Part shown: piece by piece, positions 1 through 8,010 of the stretch
Layout: each line of letters opens with the position of its first letter
How positions within the stretch are numbered: position 1 is the stretch's first letter
From: Marinobacter vinifirmus
GTDB lineage: Bacteria > Pseudomonadota > Gammaproteobacteria > Pseudomonadales > Oleiphilaceae
NCBI RefSeq assembly: GCF_002258215.1
Contig: NZ_NEFY01000003.1
Location: 124,001 to 188,000 of the forward strand
DNA length: 64,000 bases
Direction: 5' to 3'
The notes under the pieces: model-generated
The model's database searches: none
Seen by the model: only the letters and a program-made list of their open reading frames with translations
What the model was told of the DNA's origin: nothing
Position numbers and translations under genes: made by a program

Positions 1-547
1 CATGCTGCTGGCCTGGCCGCTGGGCCGGGTGTGCGACCGCTTTGACCGTCGTCGCGTGATGTTCTGGGTGGCCCTGGCGGCTGCCAGTTCGGCGGGCGGT
101 GTGGCGGTGCTGGGCGCCGGCAACCTGGCCTTGCTGACCCTGTTGGTGGGGCTGTTTACCGGGCTGTCTGCCACCCTGTACCCGATTGCTGTGGCTATTG
201 CCAACGACCGTATGGACAGCAACCGTATCGTGGCTGCCAGTGCCACCCTGCTGCTGAGCTATGGCATTGGCAGTGTCATCGGGCCCATCGCCATGGCCGA
301 GCTGATCAACCAGCTGGGGCCGTCGGGCCTGTTCTACGGCAATGCCGGTTTCCTGTTGGTCCTGGCTGTAATCACCAGCTACCGCATTACTCACACCGAG
401 GATGTTCCGGTCGAGGATCAGGAGCACTTTGTGCCCGCCATGCCGGAGGCTTCGCCGGTACTGGCCGAGCTGGATCCGCGGAACGAGGATTTCCACGAAT
501 CTCCGGAAGTGGAAGAGATGCAGGAAGAGTTGCGCCAGGCTGGCTGA
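1..547 (+). CDS. MFS transporter, 3' part (cut by window start)
   Basis: C-terminal part (about 181 residues) of a major facilitator superfamily transporter; the reading frame is open to the window edge, so the real start lies outside. A loop GRVCDRFDRRR near the beginning is the MFS motif A. It is followed by about four hydrophobic helices and a long acidic cytoplasmic tail rich in Glu, ending in EELRQAG. Substrate is not readable. The acidic tail of about 55 residues is longer than usual for small drug pumps. It points the same way as the marR-MFS pair but is separated from it by 171 bp containing an operator-like palindrome, so it is probably a separate unit. Confidence 0.8.
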   Translation, partial: MLLAWPLGRVCDRFDRRRVMFWVALAAASSAGGVAVLGAGNLALLTLLVGLFTGLSATLYPIAVAIANDRMDSNRIVAASATLLLSYGIGSVIGPIAMAELINQLGPSGLFYGNAGFLLVLAVITSYRITHTEDVPVEDQEHFVPAMPEASPVLAELDPRNEDFHESPEVEEMQEELRQAG

Positions 548-623
548 CGCAACTTGCTGAAACTTTCGGTTATCACCGATTATATTTTCACTTCGGTATC
601 TGTATTTAAATCAACGATTAGCA

Positions 624-651
624 TACTATTGGTGAATATTCAGCAATAGTA
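624..651. promoter_or_regulatory. 28-bp palindromic operator upstream of marR
   Basis: Near-perfect inverted repeat: TACTATTG (624-631) and CAATAGTA (644-651) flank G-TGAATATTCA-G, whose centre is itself palindromic. Only the G/G pair at 632 and 643 breaks the symmetry. It lies about 68 bp upstream of the marR start. MarR dimers usually autoregulate from such AT-rich palindromes, so this is the likely operator of the marR-efflux operon (inference). Confidence 0.65.
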
Positions 652-718
652 AGTTTTCGTCAGTTCTTGCCCGGGCGTGGTTTGCCCCGGAGCAGATCAG
701 CCTCAGGAGTAGATTGTC

Positions 719-1144
719 ATGAGAGAACAGTTCCCCTTTGCCGTTGCCCGGGTTACCCGCCGCTGGCGTAAAATGCTTGATGAACGCCTGAAAGACCTCG
801 GTGTTACCCAGGCCCGCTGGAGCACCATGTTCTACCTGCAGGAAGGTGGCGAAGGCCTGACCCAGCGCGAACTGGCGAGCCTCATGGCCATCGAGAACCC
901 GACCCTGGTGCGCCTGCTCGACAGCCTGGAACAGCAGAGCCTGATTGAGCGCCGCCCTTGCCCGAACGACCGCCGGGCCCGTCGCCTGCACCTGACCAAG
1001 GCCGGTGTGGACTTTATGGAAGAGCTGACCCAGAGAGCCTCCGACCTTCGGGAGGAGATGCTTGAAGGGATTTCCGACAAGGATCTCGAGTGCACCCTGA
1101 AGGTGTTCCACAAGATCATGGAAAACGCTGAAAAGCAGAAGTAA
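719..1144 (+). CDS. MarR family transcriptional regulator
   Basis: 141-residue winged-helix regulator of normal MarR length. Residues about 30-100 hold the wHTH: the recognition helix region reads LTQRELASLMAIENPTLVRLLD, and the wing contains RRPCPNDRRARRLHLT, matching the family's conserved DRR..LT wing. ATG start follows CTCAGGAG. It is followed after three bases by an MFS pump gene, the classic arrangement of a MarR repressor with the exporter it controls. The inducing ligand is unknown. A 28-bp palindrome upstream is the probable autoregulatory operator. Confidence 0.92.
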   Translation: MREQFPFAVARVTRRWRKMLDERLKDLGVTQARWSTMFYLQEGGEGLTQRELASLMAIENPTLVRLLDSLEQQSLIERRPCPNDRRARRLHLTKAGVDFMEELTQRASDLREEMLEGISDKDLECTLKVFHKIMENAEKQK

Positions 1145-1147
1145 CCC

Positions 1148-2539
1148 TTGGCGGATAATTCGGTCGAGGGCCTGAAGGCTCGATACGGCGACCGCTGGCG
1201 CTGGCTGGCGGTCATCACGGTTGTGATGGGTACCATGGCCACGGTGCTCAGCGCCACAGTGGTCAACGTTGCCCTGCACGACATCATGATGGAGTTCGGA
1301 ATCCGTCAGGGGCAGGTGCACTGGCTGGCGACCGGCTTTATCGCCGCCATGACCACCACCATGCTGGCTTCCACCTGGTTGCTGGATCGGTTCGGTGTGC
1401 GGCTCACCCTGGCCTGTGCCATGGCCATGTTCACCGTCATTTCGGTGATCGGTGGCTTTGCCGAAACTCCCGGCCAGCTGATCGCCGCGCGGGTGGGCCA
1501 GGGCGCGATGGCGGGCCTGATGCAGCCAATGGGCATGTTCCTGGTGTTCCGTATCTTCCCGCCTGAACAGCGTGGCCAGGCCATGGGTATCTATGGCATG
1601 GGTGTGATCCTGGCTCCCGCCCTGGGCCCGGTACTGGGCGGTTTTCTGGTGGACCAGTTCAACTGGCGCTATGTAATGTACGCCCCGGCCCCGGTAACCC
1701 TGCTCGGGGTGTGGATGGCCTGGCGTTTTCTGCCATTACCCCGCTCCCGGCCGGCCAATTATCCCTTCGATTTTCTCGGCCTGGCATTGCTGGGCAGCCT
1801 GATCGCGCTGACCCTGGACACCCTGACCCGCCTGCAGGAACTGACAGGCCAGGAAGTCCGGGTGCTGGTTCAGGGCATGGTCGCGGTTGCCCTGCTGGCG
1901 GCATTCCTGTTCCGTGCCCGCACGGCCCGTTATCCTCTGATAAAACTGGACTTGCTGCGCCGTCCGGTATTCCTGTTTGCCACCCTGGGTGCCATGGCAC
2001 TGGGCCTGGCGCTGTTTGGCTCTACATACCTGATTCCGCTGTTTGTACAGACCACGCTCGGCTTCTCCGCAACCGAGGCTGGCCTGCTGATGTTGCCGGC
2101 CGGTATCGTGCTGGGCATGACCTTCCCGCTGGCCGGGCGGCTGGCTGACCGGCGCAGTGCCCGCAGCCTGGTGTTGTTTGGTATTGTAGTGTTTGCCCTG
2201 TCGGCGGTGCTGTTTGCGGTCACCGGGCACCTGGTGGGCTTTGGCTGGCTGGCATTCTGGGCCATTCTGGGCCGGATCGGCATCGGCTTCATGCTGCCGG
2301 CGCTGTCTACCGGGGCGATGAATCCCCTGCCGCCGGAGCTGATGGGGGCGGGTTCCAGCACCATCAACTTTGCCCGGCAACTGGGCGGCGCGTTGGGTGT
2401 TAACATCGTGGCGCTGACCATCGAATTCGGGGAGCATCAGGGTGGGCTTCCTACCTTTTCCGCGTTCCAGTCGGCCTGGTGGCTGGTAGCAGTATTCGTA
2501 GCGGTAGCCGCCATCCCGGTCTGGAAGATGCGCAGCTGA
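1148..2539 (+). CDS. DHA2 family MFS multidrug efflux transporter (EmrB/QacA type)
   Basis: 463-residue inner-membrane proton-driven drug exporter with many hydrophobic segments, fitting the 14-helix DHA2 family. Seen: LDRFGVRL (motif A), ARVGQGAMAGLMQP and GPVLGGFLVD (motif C of exporters), and a second motif A-like loop GRLADRRSAR. The chosen start is TTG at 1148, three bases after the marR stop, suggesting translational coupling; no better ATG exists before the first helix. Together with marR it forms an inducible efflux operon. No EmrA-type membrane fusion partner is adjacent, so it probably works without a periplasmic adaptor. Substrate unknown. Confidence 0.88.
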   Translation: MADNSVEGLKARYGDRWRWLAVITVVMGTMATVLSATVVNVALHDIMMEFGIRQGQVHWLATGFIAAMTTTMLASTWLLDRFGVRLTLACAMAMFTVISVIGGFAETPGQLIAARVGQGAMAGLMQPMGMFLVFRIFPPEQRGQAMGIYGMGVILAPALGPVLGGFLVDQFNWRYVMYAPAPVTLLGVWMAWRFLPLPRSRPANYPFDFLGLALLGSLIALTLDTLTRLQELTGQEVRVLVQGMVAVALLAAFLFRARTARYPLIKLDLLRRPVFLFATLGAMALGLALFGSTYLIPLFVQTTLGFSATEAGLLMLPAGIVLGMTFPLAGRLADRRSARSLVLFGIVVFALSAVLFAVTGHLVGFGWLAFWAILGRIGIGFMLPALSTGAMNPLPPELMGAGSSTINFARQLGGALGVNIVALTIEFGEHQGGLPTFSAFQSAWWLVAVFVAVAAIPVWKMRS

Positions 2540-2576
2540 GTTTTCATATAAATTTACCCACCGGAGGCCTTTCTGA

Positions 2577-3146
2577 ATGGATGCTTTTCTCGCATCGACC
2601 CTTGCCGTAGCCATTGCCGAGATTGGTGACAAAACCCAGCTGTTGTCGCTGTTCCTGGTTGCCCGCTACGCCACCCGTACCCCGATCATCCTGGGCATCC
2701 TGGTTGCTACGGTGCTTAACCATGCGCTGTCCGCGTGGATTGGCGCCTGGGTGGCGGCACAGATTCCGGCAGCCTGGCTACCCTGGATTCTTGCCGTGAG
2801 CTTTATTGCCATTGCCCTGTGGCTGCTGGTGCCGGATAAAGACGACAGCGACGACTCGAAGTTTCTGGGCATGGGGGCCTTCATGGCCACCACCATCATG
2901 TTCTTCCTGGCCGAAATCGGTGACAAAACCCAGATCGCCACGGTGGTACTGGCGGCAAGGTATACCGAGACATTCTGGGTTATTATCGGAACCACCGTTG
3001 GTATGCTGATTGCCAATGTACCGGTTATTCTGGCAGGTCGCTGGCTGATGGAGCGCCTGCCCCTGGCCACCGCGCGGATCAGCGCCAGTATTCTGTTTGT
3101 GGCGCTGGCGGCGGTTACCATTTGGACAACCTTGATGAACTCCTGA
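2577..3146 (+). CDS. TMEM165/GDT1 family cation transporter (UPF0016)
   Basis: 189-residue membrane protein with two homologous halves. Each half carries the family signature E-x-G-D-K-T: AEIGDKTQLLS near residue 15 and AEIGDKTQIAT near residue 110. These acidic motifs form the cation site in the Ca2+/Mn2+:H+ exchangers of this family; bacterial members such as MneA export manganese. Six hydrophobic helices are visible. ATG is preceded by GGAGG. Mn2+ export is the best guess but the ion cannot be read from sequence. It follows the efflux gene by 37 bp and may be co-transcribed. Confidence 0.88.
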   Translation: MDAFLASTLAVAIAEIGDKTQLLSLFLVARYATRTPIILGILVATVLNHALSAWIGAWVAAQIPAAWLPWILAVSFIAIALWLLVPDKDDSDDSKFLGMGAFMATTIMFFLAEIGDKTQIATVVLAARYTETFWVIIGTTVGMLIANVPVILAGRWLMERLPLATARISASILFVALAAVTIWTTLMNS

Positions 3147-3195
3147 CGCCTTCGCCGGTCTTCTGGTGTGGCAGGATTTTGAACAGGAAACAAAG

Positions 3196-4254
3196 ATGAT
3201 GCAGTTGAAGTACCGTTTCTCGTGGCTGCTGGTGCTGTTGCTTGCCAGCCTTGGCATGCAGGCCAGTGCCCAGCCTGCGCCGGAACCCGGGCCCGGGGAG
3301 CAGGAAGATGCAATGGAAGAAATCGACCGGTCTCCGCGGGTGCCAACCTTTCCCCTGAACGGTGACCTGGCGGGGGAGCTGCAGGTATTCACCACCGCCT
3401 ATGAAGACACCTTTGCCGGCATTGGTAACGAACTGGCGCTGGGCTACCTGGAACTGGTTAAAGCCAATCCCGGCGTGGATCCCTGGCTACCGGGGGACGG
3501 CTCGGTAATTACCCTGCCCCGTATGTATGTGCTGCCGGATGTGCCGCGCAAGGGCATCGTGATCAACCTGGCCGAATACCGTCTTTACTACTTTGCGGAA
3601 GATGGCGTGCAGGTGTATCCGGTAGGCGTGGGTACCGAGGAAAATCCCTCACCGCTGACCAACGCCGAAGTGACCATGCCGCTGGAGTCTCCGGCCTGGT
3701 ATCCGCCGGCCAGTATCCGGGCCGAGTACGAAGCCTCCGGCGATTTCCTGCCCCGGATGATTCCCCCGGGCCCGGGTAATCCGCTGGGTTCCCATGCCCT
3801 GTTGTTGAGTGAGAAAGGCTACCTGATTCACGGCACCAACAAGCAGTTCGGTGTCGGCATGGCGGTCAGCCATGGCTGCTTTCGCATGTACAACGAGGAT
3901 ATCTCCCGCTTTGTCTACCAGGTGGAGAAAGGCACTCCGGTGCGGGTGATCCGTGAATCGGTGAAGGTCGGCCTGTCGGGTGGCGAGGTCTGGCTGGAAG
4001 TGCACCGGCCCCGGGAAGATTACACCGCCGAGGATCGCGACAAGCTCTGGCAGCAGGTGTTCGAAAAAGTCGAAACCTTTGTTGAGGAACATCCGGACGT
4101 GCAGGTTCGGCGACAGTCTATAGAGATTGCCGTAGACCAGGCCGATGGCATTCCCACCATGATTGGCGAAAAGCTCACGCAGATGGCCGCTGAGAAGAGC
4201 GCCGAACCGCCACAAGAACAAAAAACCGACCCCGGACAGACGCTGTACTTCTGA
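3196..4254 (+). CDS. L,D-transpeptidase (YkuD family), exported
   Basis: About 352 residues. I chose the ATG at 3196 (an upstream in-frame GTG at 3166 lacks a ribosome site) because AGGA lies just before it and the protein then begins with a clear signal peptide, LLVLLLASLGMQASAQ. A LysM-like region (about 70-110) precedes the YkuD domain. The catalytic site is visible: HGTNKQFG followed by SHGCFRM, with the nucleophilic Cys in HGCFR. Enzymes of the ErfK/YbiS group make 3-3 peptidoglycan crosslinks or attach Lpp to murein in the periplasm. An Lpp-type lipoprotein is encoded 2.6 kb downstream, but crosslinking versus Lpp anchoring cannot be separated here. Confidence 0.92.
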   Translation: MMQLKYRFSWLLVLLLASLGMQASAQPAPEPGPGEQEDAMEEIDRSPRVPTFPLNGDLAGELQVFTTAYEDTFAGIGNELALGYLELVKANPGVDPWLPGDGSVITLPRMYVLPDVPRKGIVINLAEYRLYYFAEDGVQVYPVGVGTEENPSPLTNAEVTMPLESPAWYPPASIRAEYEASGDFLPRMIPPGPGNPLGSHALLLSEKGYLIHGTNKQFGVGMAVSHGCFRMYNEDISRFVYQVEKGTPVRVIRESVKVGLSGGEVWLEVHRPREDYTAEDRDKLWQQVFEKVETFVEEHPDVQVRRQSIEIAVDQADGIPTMIGEKLTQMAAEKSAEPPQEQKTDPGQTLYF

Positions 4255-4283
4255 TAGCGTGGCGGGATCGAACAAGGCCCCTT

Positions 4284-4493
4284 CTCACCCTGTACCCGGG
4301 ATACATTCGCACGGAGATCAACGAAAAGGTGAAGAACACACCGTTTATTGTGGATGCACAGACCGGGTGCCGTGCTATGGTGAAAGCCATAGAAGCCGGA
4401 AAGGCCGAGCACTTTGTGCCGACCTGGCCCTGGGCACCGCTGGGTTTCATTATCAGGCGCTTGCCGGAGGCCGTTCTGGCGCGCATGTTCTGA
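4284..4493 (+). pseudogene. C-terminal remnant of a short-chain dehydrogenase (SDR)
   Basis: The reading frame through 4284-4493 gives an SDR tail of about 69 residues: LYPGYIRTEIN (the PG-x-x-x-T element after the active-site helix), then TPFIVDAQTGCRAMVKAIE and VPTWPWAPLGFI, ending at TGA 4491-4493. No Rossmann TGxxxGIG or YxxxK part is present: upstream is the end of the L,D-transpeptidase gene. There is no start codon with a ribosome site for the fragment. It looks like the tail of an SDR gene that lost its first about 180 codons by deletion. Confidence 0.7.
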
Positions 4494-4511
4494 CCATCCC
4501 GACCGGAGGGC

Positions 4512-5972
4512 ATGATGCACGCACCGCCATTCCAGAGTCGATCCAGCCACCGGAGGGCAACCTTCTGGGGGCTGGTGTTCCTGGCCGGAGCCCTGCTGTT
4601 ACTGGTCAGCCTGTCATGGCAGGTACTGGCCCAGCAGGAACGGCGCGGAACTGCCCTGGTGCTGACCGTGGAAGGTGCCATTGGCCCCGCCACCATGGAT
4701 TACGTAACCCGGGGTCTTCGCCGGGCCGAGCAGGATAATGCCGGGCTGGTCATCCTGGAGCTGGACACCCCGGGTGGCCTGATGGACTCCATGCGGGAGA
4801 TCATCAAGGCCATCCTTGCCTCCGGCGTGCCCGTTGCCACCTACGTTTCGCCCCAGGGCGCCCGCGCAGCCAGCGCCGGCACCTATATCCTCTACGGCAG
4901 CCACATCGCGGCCATGGCGCCCGCCACCAACCTGGGCTCTGCCACGCCGGTACAGATGGGCGGCCTGCCCGGCTCTCCGGAACCAGAATCTCCTTCCCCT
5001 GCAGACGATGCACCTGAAGACGCCGGCGAAACCGAAGACACCAGCGCTGAACCGGAAAAACGCCGTGGTGACACCGCTATGGAACGCAAGGTGTTGGAGG
5101 ATGCCGTCAGCTATATCCGTGGCCTGGCCGAGCGCCACGGCCGCAACGGTGACTGGGCGGAAGAGGCTGTGCGCGAGGCGGTAAACCTGGGGTCCAGTGA
5201 GGCGCTTGAGCTCAACGTGATCGATGTGGTGGCTCCGGACCTGGCAGCCCTGTTGTCCGCCGTTGACGGTCGCACCGTGCAGATGGCCTCTGGCCCGCGC
5301 ACCCTTGAAACCGCCGGGCTGCAACTGGTTCGGGCCGAGCCGGACTGGCGCACCCGCCTGTTGTCGGTGATCACCGATCCCAACGTGGCCTACTTCCTGA
5401 TGATCATCGGCTTCTACGGCATTATTTTTGAGTTGGCTAACCCGGGGGCCGTGGTGCCGGGCGTGATCGGCGCCATCAGCCTGGTGCTGGCACTGTTTGC
5501 CTTCCAGGTACTGTCGGTGAATTACGCCGGCCTGGCGCTGATTATGCTGGGGTTGGCATTCATTGTGGGGGAAGCCTTTGTGCCCAGCTTCGGGATACTG
5601 GGTATTGGCGGCATTGTCGCCTTTGTGACCGGTTCGGTGATCCTGATGGATGGCAGCCACCGGCAGATTTCCCTGCCCACCATTGGCGGAACAGCGGTGG
5701 TGGCTGGCGGCTTTATGCTGTGGACAGTCACCCGCTTTATCGGCCTGCGGCGCCGGCACCCGGTTAGCGGCAGCGAGCAGATTGTCCATGAACATGGCCT
5801 GGCGCTGGACGATTTCAAGCCGGAGCATGACCAGTTCCTTGGCCATGTGCGGGTCAGTGGCGAGCGCTGGAATGCCCGCAGCGATTCGGCCATTACGGAC
5901 GGCATGGAAGTCAGGGTAACCGGCATCGACGGGCTGACCCTGCAGGTAGAGCCCGGGTCTGACGCAAGGTAG
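4512..5972 (+). CDS. Long NfeD-type membrane serine protease (ClpP class)
   Basis: 486-residue protein with an N-terminal signal/anchor (residues about 15-38), a ClpP/crotonase-like protease domain, four or more transmembrane helices (about 290-420) and a C-terminal OB-fold NfeD domain. Catalytic region seen: [16 protein letters not shown], then [10 protein letters not shown] with the Ser of ASAGTY as nucleophile, as in the archaeal stomatin-specific protease PH1510. An acidic low-complexity insert of about 45 residues rich in Pro, Glu and Ala interrupts the protease domain. The slipin gene follows 29 bp later, the usual protease-substrate pair. Start may be ATG 4512 or 4515; GGAGGG precedes both. 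Confidence 0.9.
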   Translation: MMHAPPFQSRSSHRRATFWGLVFLAGALLLLVSLSWQVLAQQERRGTALVLTVEGAIGPATMDYVTRGLRRAEQDNAGLVILELDTPGGLMDSMREIIKAILASGVPVATYVSPQGARAASAGTYILYGSHIAAMAPATNLGSATPVQMGGLPGSPEPESPSPADDAPEDAGETEDTSAEPEKRRGDTAMERKVLEDAVSYIRGLAERHGRNGDWAEEAVREAVNLGSSEALELNVIDVVAPDLAALLSAVDGRTVQMASGPRTLETAGLQLVRAEPDWRTRLLSVITDPNVAYFLMIIGFYGIIFELANPGAVVPGVIGAISLVLALFAFQVLSVNYAGLALIMLGLAFIVGEAFVPSFGILGIGGIVAFVTGSVILMDGSHRQISLPTIGGTAVVAGGFMLWTVTRFIGLRRRHPVSGSEQIVHEHGLALDDFKPEHDQFLGHVRVSGERWNARSDSAITDGMEVRVTGIDGLTLQVEPGSDAR

Positions 5973-6001
5973 AACAATCACAGGCAATACAAGGAGGCCG
6001 T

Positions 6002-6790
6002 ATGAATCTGGGTGATTTCATTCCCTATCTCGCACCCACCGTGGTGCTGTTGCTGATCCTCGGGTCAGCGATCAAGATCCTGCCCGAATACGAGCGTGGC
6101 GTGGTGTTCTTCCTGGGGCGCTTCCAGGGCGTAAAAGGGCCTGGCCTGATTATCGTGATTCCCGGTATCCAGCAGATCGTTCGGGTAGACCTGCGGGTGA
6201 TCACGCTGGATGTGCCCAGCCAGGATGTGATCTCCAAGGATAACGTGACCGTGCGGGTAAACGCCGTGCTGTATTTCCGGGTAGTGGATCCGGAAAAGGC
6301 GATTATCCGGGTGGAAGACTATGGCGCGGCGACCAGCCAGCTGGCCCAGACTACTCTGCGTTCGGTGCTGGGTAAACACGACCTGGACGAGATGTTGTCA
6401 GAACGTGACAAGCTGAATGCGGATATCCAGGAGATCATCGATGCCCAGACCGAGGAATGGGGTATCAAGGTGGCCAACGTGGAAATCAAGCACGTAGACC
6501 TGAACGAATCGATGATACGCGCCATCGCCCGGCAGGCCGAGGCTGAGCGGGAGCGGCGGGCCAAGGTTATTCATGCCGAAGGTGAATTGCAGGCTTCAAA
6601 GAAACTGGTTGAGGCGGCAGAAGTGATGTCGGCCAACTCGGGGGCCATGCAGCTGCGGTACTTGCAAACGCTGGCGGATATGAGCAATAACAACTCGTCC
6701 ACCATCGTGTTCCCGCTGCCGATGGATATGATCAAGAATTTTCTGGACAATCAGTCCGGAAGCAAGGCACCTGGCAAGCTGGATCAGTAA
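6002..6790 (+). CDS. Slipin / stomatin-like SPFH protein
   Basis: 262 residues with a single N-terminal helix ([17 protein letters not shown]) and an SPFH domain: [37 protein letters not shown] and the coiled-coil [19 protein letters not shown]. Such proteins oligomerise in the membrane and are cleaved by long NfeD proteases. AAGGAGG precedes the ATG. It forms a two-gene operon with the upstream nfeD and is followed by a strong bidirectional terminator. Confidence 0.92.
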   Translation: MNLGDFIPYLAPTVVLLLILGSAIKILPEYERGVVFFLGRFQGVKGPGLIIVIPGIQQIVRVDLRVITLDVPSQDVISKDNVTVRVNAVLYFRVVDPEKAIIRVEDYGAATSQLAQTTLRSVLGKHDLDEMLSERDKLNADIQEIIDAQTEEWGIKVANVEIKHVDLNESMIRAIARQAEAERERRAKVIHAEGELQASKKLVEAAEVMSANSGAMQLRYLQTLADMSNNNSSTIVFPLPMDMIKNFLDNQSGSKAPGKLDQ

Positions 6791-6814
6791 CTTCCTGACT
6801 TTTCAATCGCCCAC

Positions 6815-6842
6815 AAAAAAGGCCGGTTGAACCGGCCTTTTT
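6815..6842. terminator. Bidirectional intrinsic terminator
   Basis: AAGGCCGGTT-GA-AACCGGCCTT hairpin with an A-run before and a T-run after, so it can end both the nfeD-slipin operon (+) and the lpp-type gene (-). Confidence 0.85.
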
Positions 6843-6858
6843 CTGCTTTGCGTCAGCC

Positions 6859-7140
6859 TTACTTCTGGCTGGCACGCTCCAGCATACGCTTGGCGCGCTC
6901 GTTCGCTTCGTCAGCGGACTTCTGAGCAGCGCGGGCAGCAGCCAGGGCTTCTTCAGCAGTCTGCTGAGCAGTGCGAGCATCGCTTGCAGCGCTGTTAGCA
7001 GTGTTCAGAGCGTTGTTGGCAGTCTGCTCAGCGGAGCTTGCAGTTGCATTGGCTTCGTCGATAGCAGCCTGGTCAGTGGTGGCACAACCTGCAGTCAGAG
7101 CAGTGGCCAGTGCAAACCCAGCGATCGTCAGTTTACGCAT
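6859..7140 (-). CDS. Lpp/OprI-type murein lipoprotein
   Basis: 93-residue lipoprotein. The signal peptide MRKLTIAGFALATALTAGC ends in the lipobox LTAGC, so the mature protein begins with a lipidated Cys. The rest is an Ala-rich heptad repeat without breaks, forming a long trimeric coiled coil, and it ends in Lys (RASQK). In Lpp/OprI proteins the C-terminal Lys is the residue linked to peptidoglycan by L,D-transpeptidases, two of which are encoded within 4 kb on either side. Monocistronic, with a shared terminator downstream. Confidence 0.88.
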   Translation of the reverse strand: MRKLTIAGFALATALTAGCATTDQAAIDEANATASSAEQTANNALNTANSAASDARTAQQTAEEALAAARAAQKSADEANERAKRMLERASQK

Positions 7141-7343
7141 GGTAAATCCCCTTATTGGTCGTTTTATTTCCTGTGATCCAGAAGTCAGTATAGACGACTT
7201 CCTGTCAGCTATGCCCGATAGGCAGTGACTACCGGAGTCGTTAAACAGTGTAAAACACTATGAAGCAAAATGTTAACTGAGGATAGGTAAAAATTCTTAG
7301 CTTATGACAACAACTTAATCGGCGTGTCATGAACGTACCGGGG

Positions 7344-7931
7344 TCAGGGCATGATCCGGATGGGGGTGCCGTCGTTAACCAGGGCCCAGATCTCATCCAT
7401 CTCTTCATTGGTCACGGCAATGCAGCCCTCTGTCCAGTCCAGCCCCACATAGGCAAAGGCCATGTCGCCGACATCGTTGGGCAGGCCGTGAATCATGATG
7501 CTGCCACCCGGGTCGAGCCCCCAGGCCTGTGCCAGCTCCCGGTCTTTCGGGCTCGGATAGGAAATATGGATGGATTTGTAGAAATCGCTCTCCGGGTTGC
7601 GCCAGTCAAGGGTGTAGTCGCCTTCCGGAGTGCGTGAGTCGCCTTCATAAAGCTTGTGGCCGACCGGGTTGTCGCCCAGGGAAATCCGGTAACTGCGCAC
7701 CTTGCGATCGCCACTGAGCAGGTGCAGGCGGCGCTCGCCTTTATTCACTACCACCTGGGTAATTTCGAAGTGGTCAGCCAGCCCGGGTTCCGGGATAGCC
7801 GGAGTCATCCGGGTGTCGGCCCGGGCTAACAGCTCGGTAGCCCCGGCAAAGGGGGTAAGGAGTGCTACAAAAACGATCAGAAAAGCTCGAAAAATCATGG
7901 CGCCGGCGATGGATATCCAATGGTTAAACAT
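7344..7931 (-). CDS. Small L,D-transpeptidase (YkuD domain, YafK-like)
   Basis: 195 residues at the longest start. A second start at Met12 (about 7898) gives a cleaner signal peptide, IFRAFLIVFVALLTPFAGA; neither has a good ribosome site, so the start is uncertain. The YkuD domain fills the mature protein: VVVNKGERRLHLL, RTPEGDYTLDWRN, then IMIHGLPN and the catalytic DWTEGCIAVTN. This EGCIAVTN form of the active site resembles YafK/DpaA, which can release Lpp from murein, as well as crosslinking enzymes. Single gene between the lpp-type gene and the antiporter gene. Confidence 0.88.
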   Translation of the reverse strand: MFNHWISIAGAMIFRAFLIVFVALLTPFAGATELLARADTRMTPAIPEPGLADHFEITQVVVNKGERRLHLLSGDRKVRSYRISLGDNPVGHKLYEGDSRTPEGDYTLDWRNPESDFYKSIHISYPSPKDRELAQAWGLDPGGSIMIHGLPNDVGDMAFAYVGLDWTEGCIAVTNEEMDEIWALVNDGTPIRIMP

Positions 7932-8010
7932 TGTTCATGCAGTTTATAACACAGCGGGCAGGCGGATTGATAAGGGGTTTTGTTACATTTTTTGGCGCCG
8001 GGGTGCCTGC

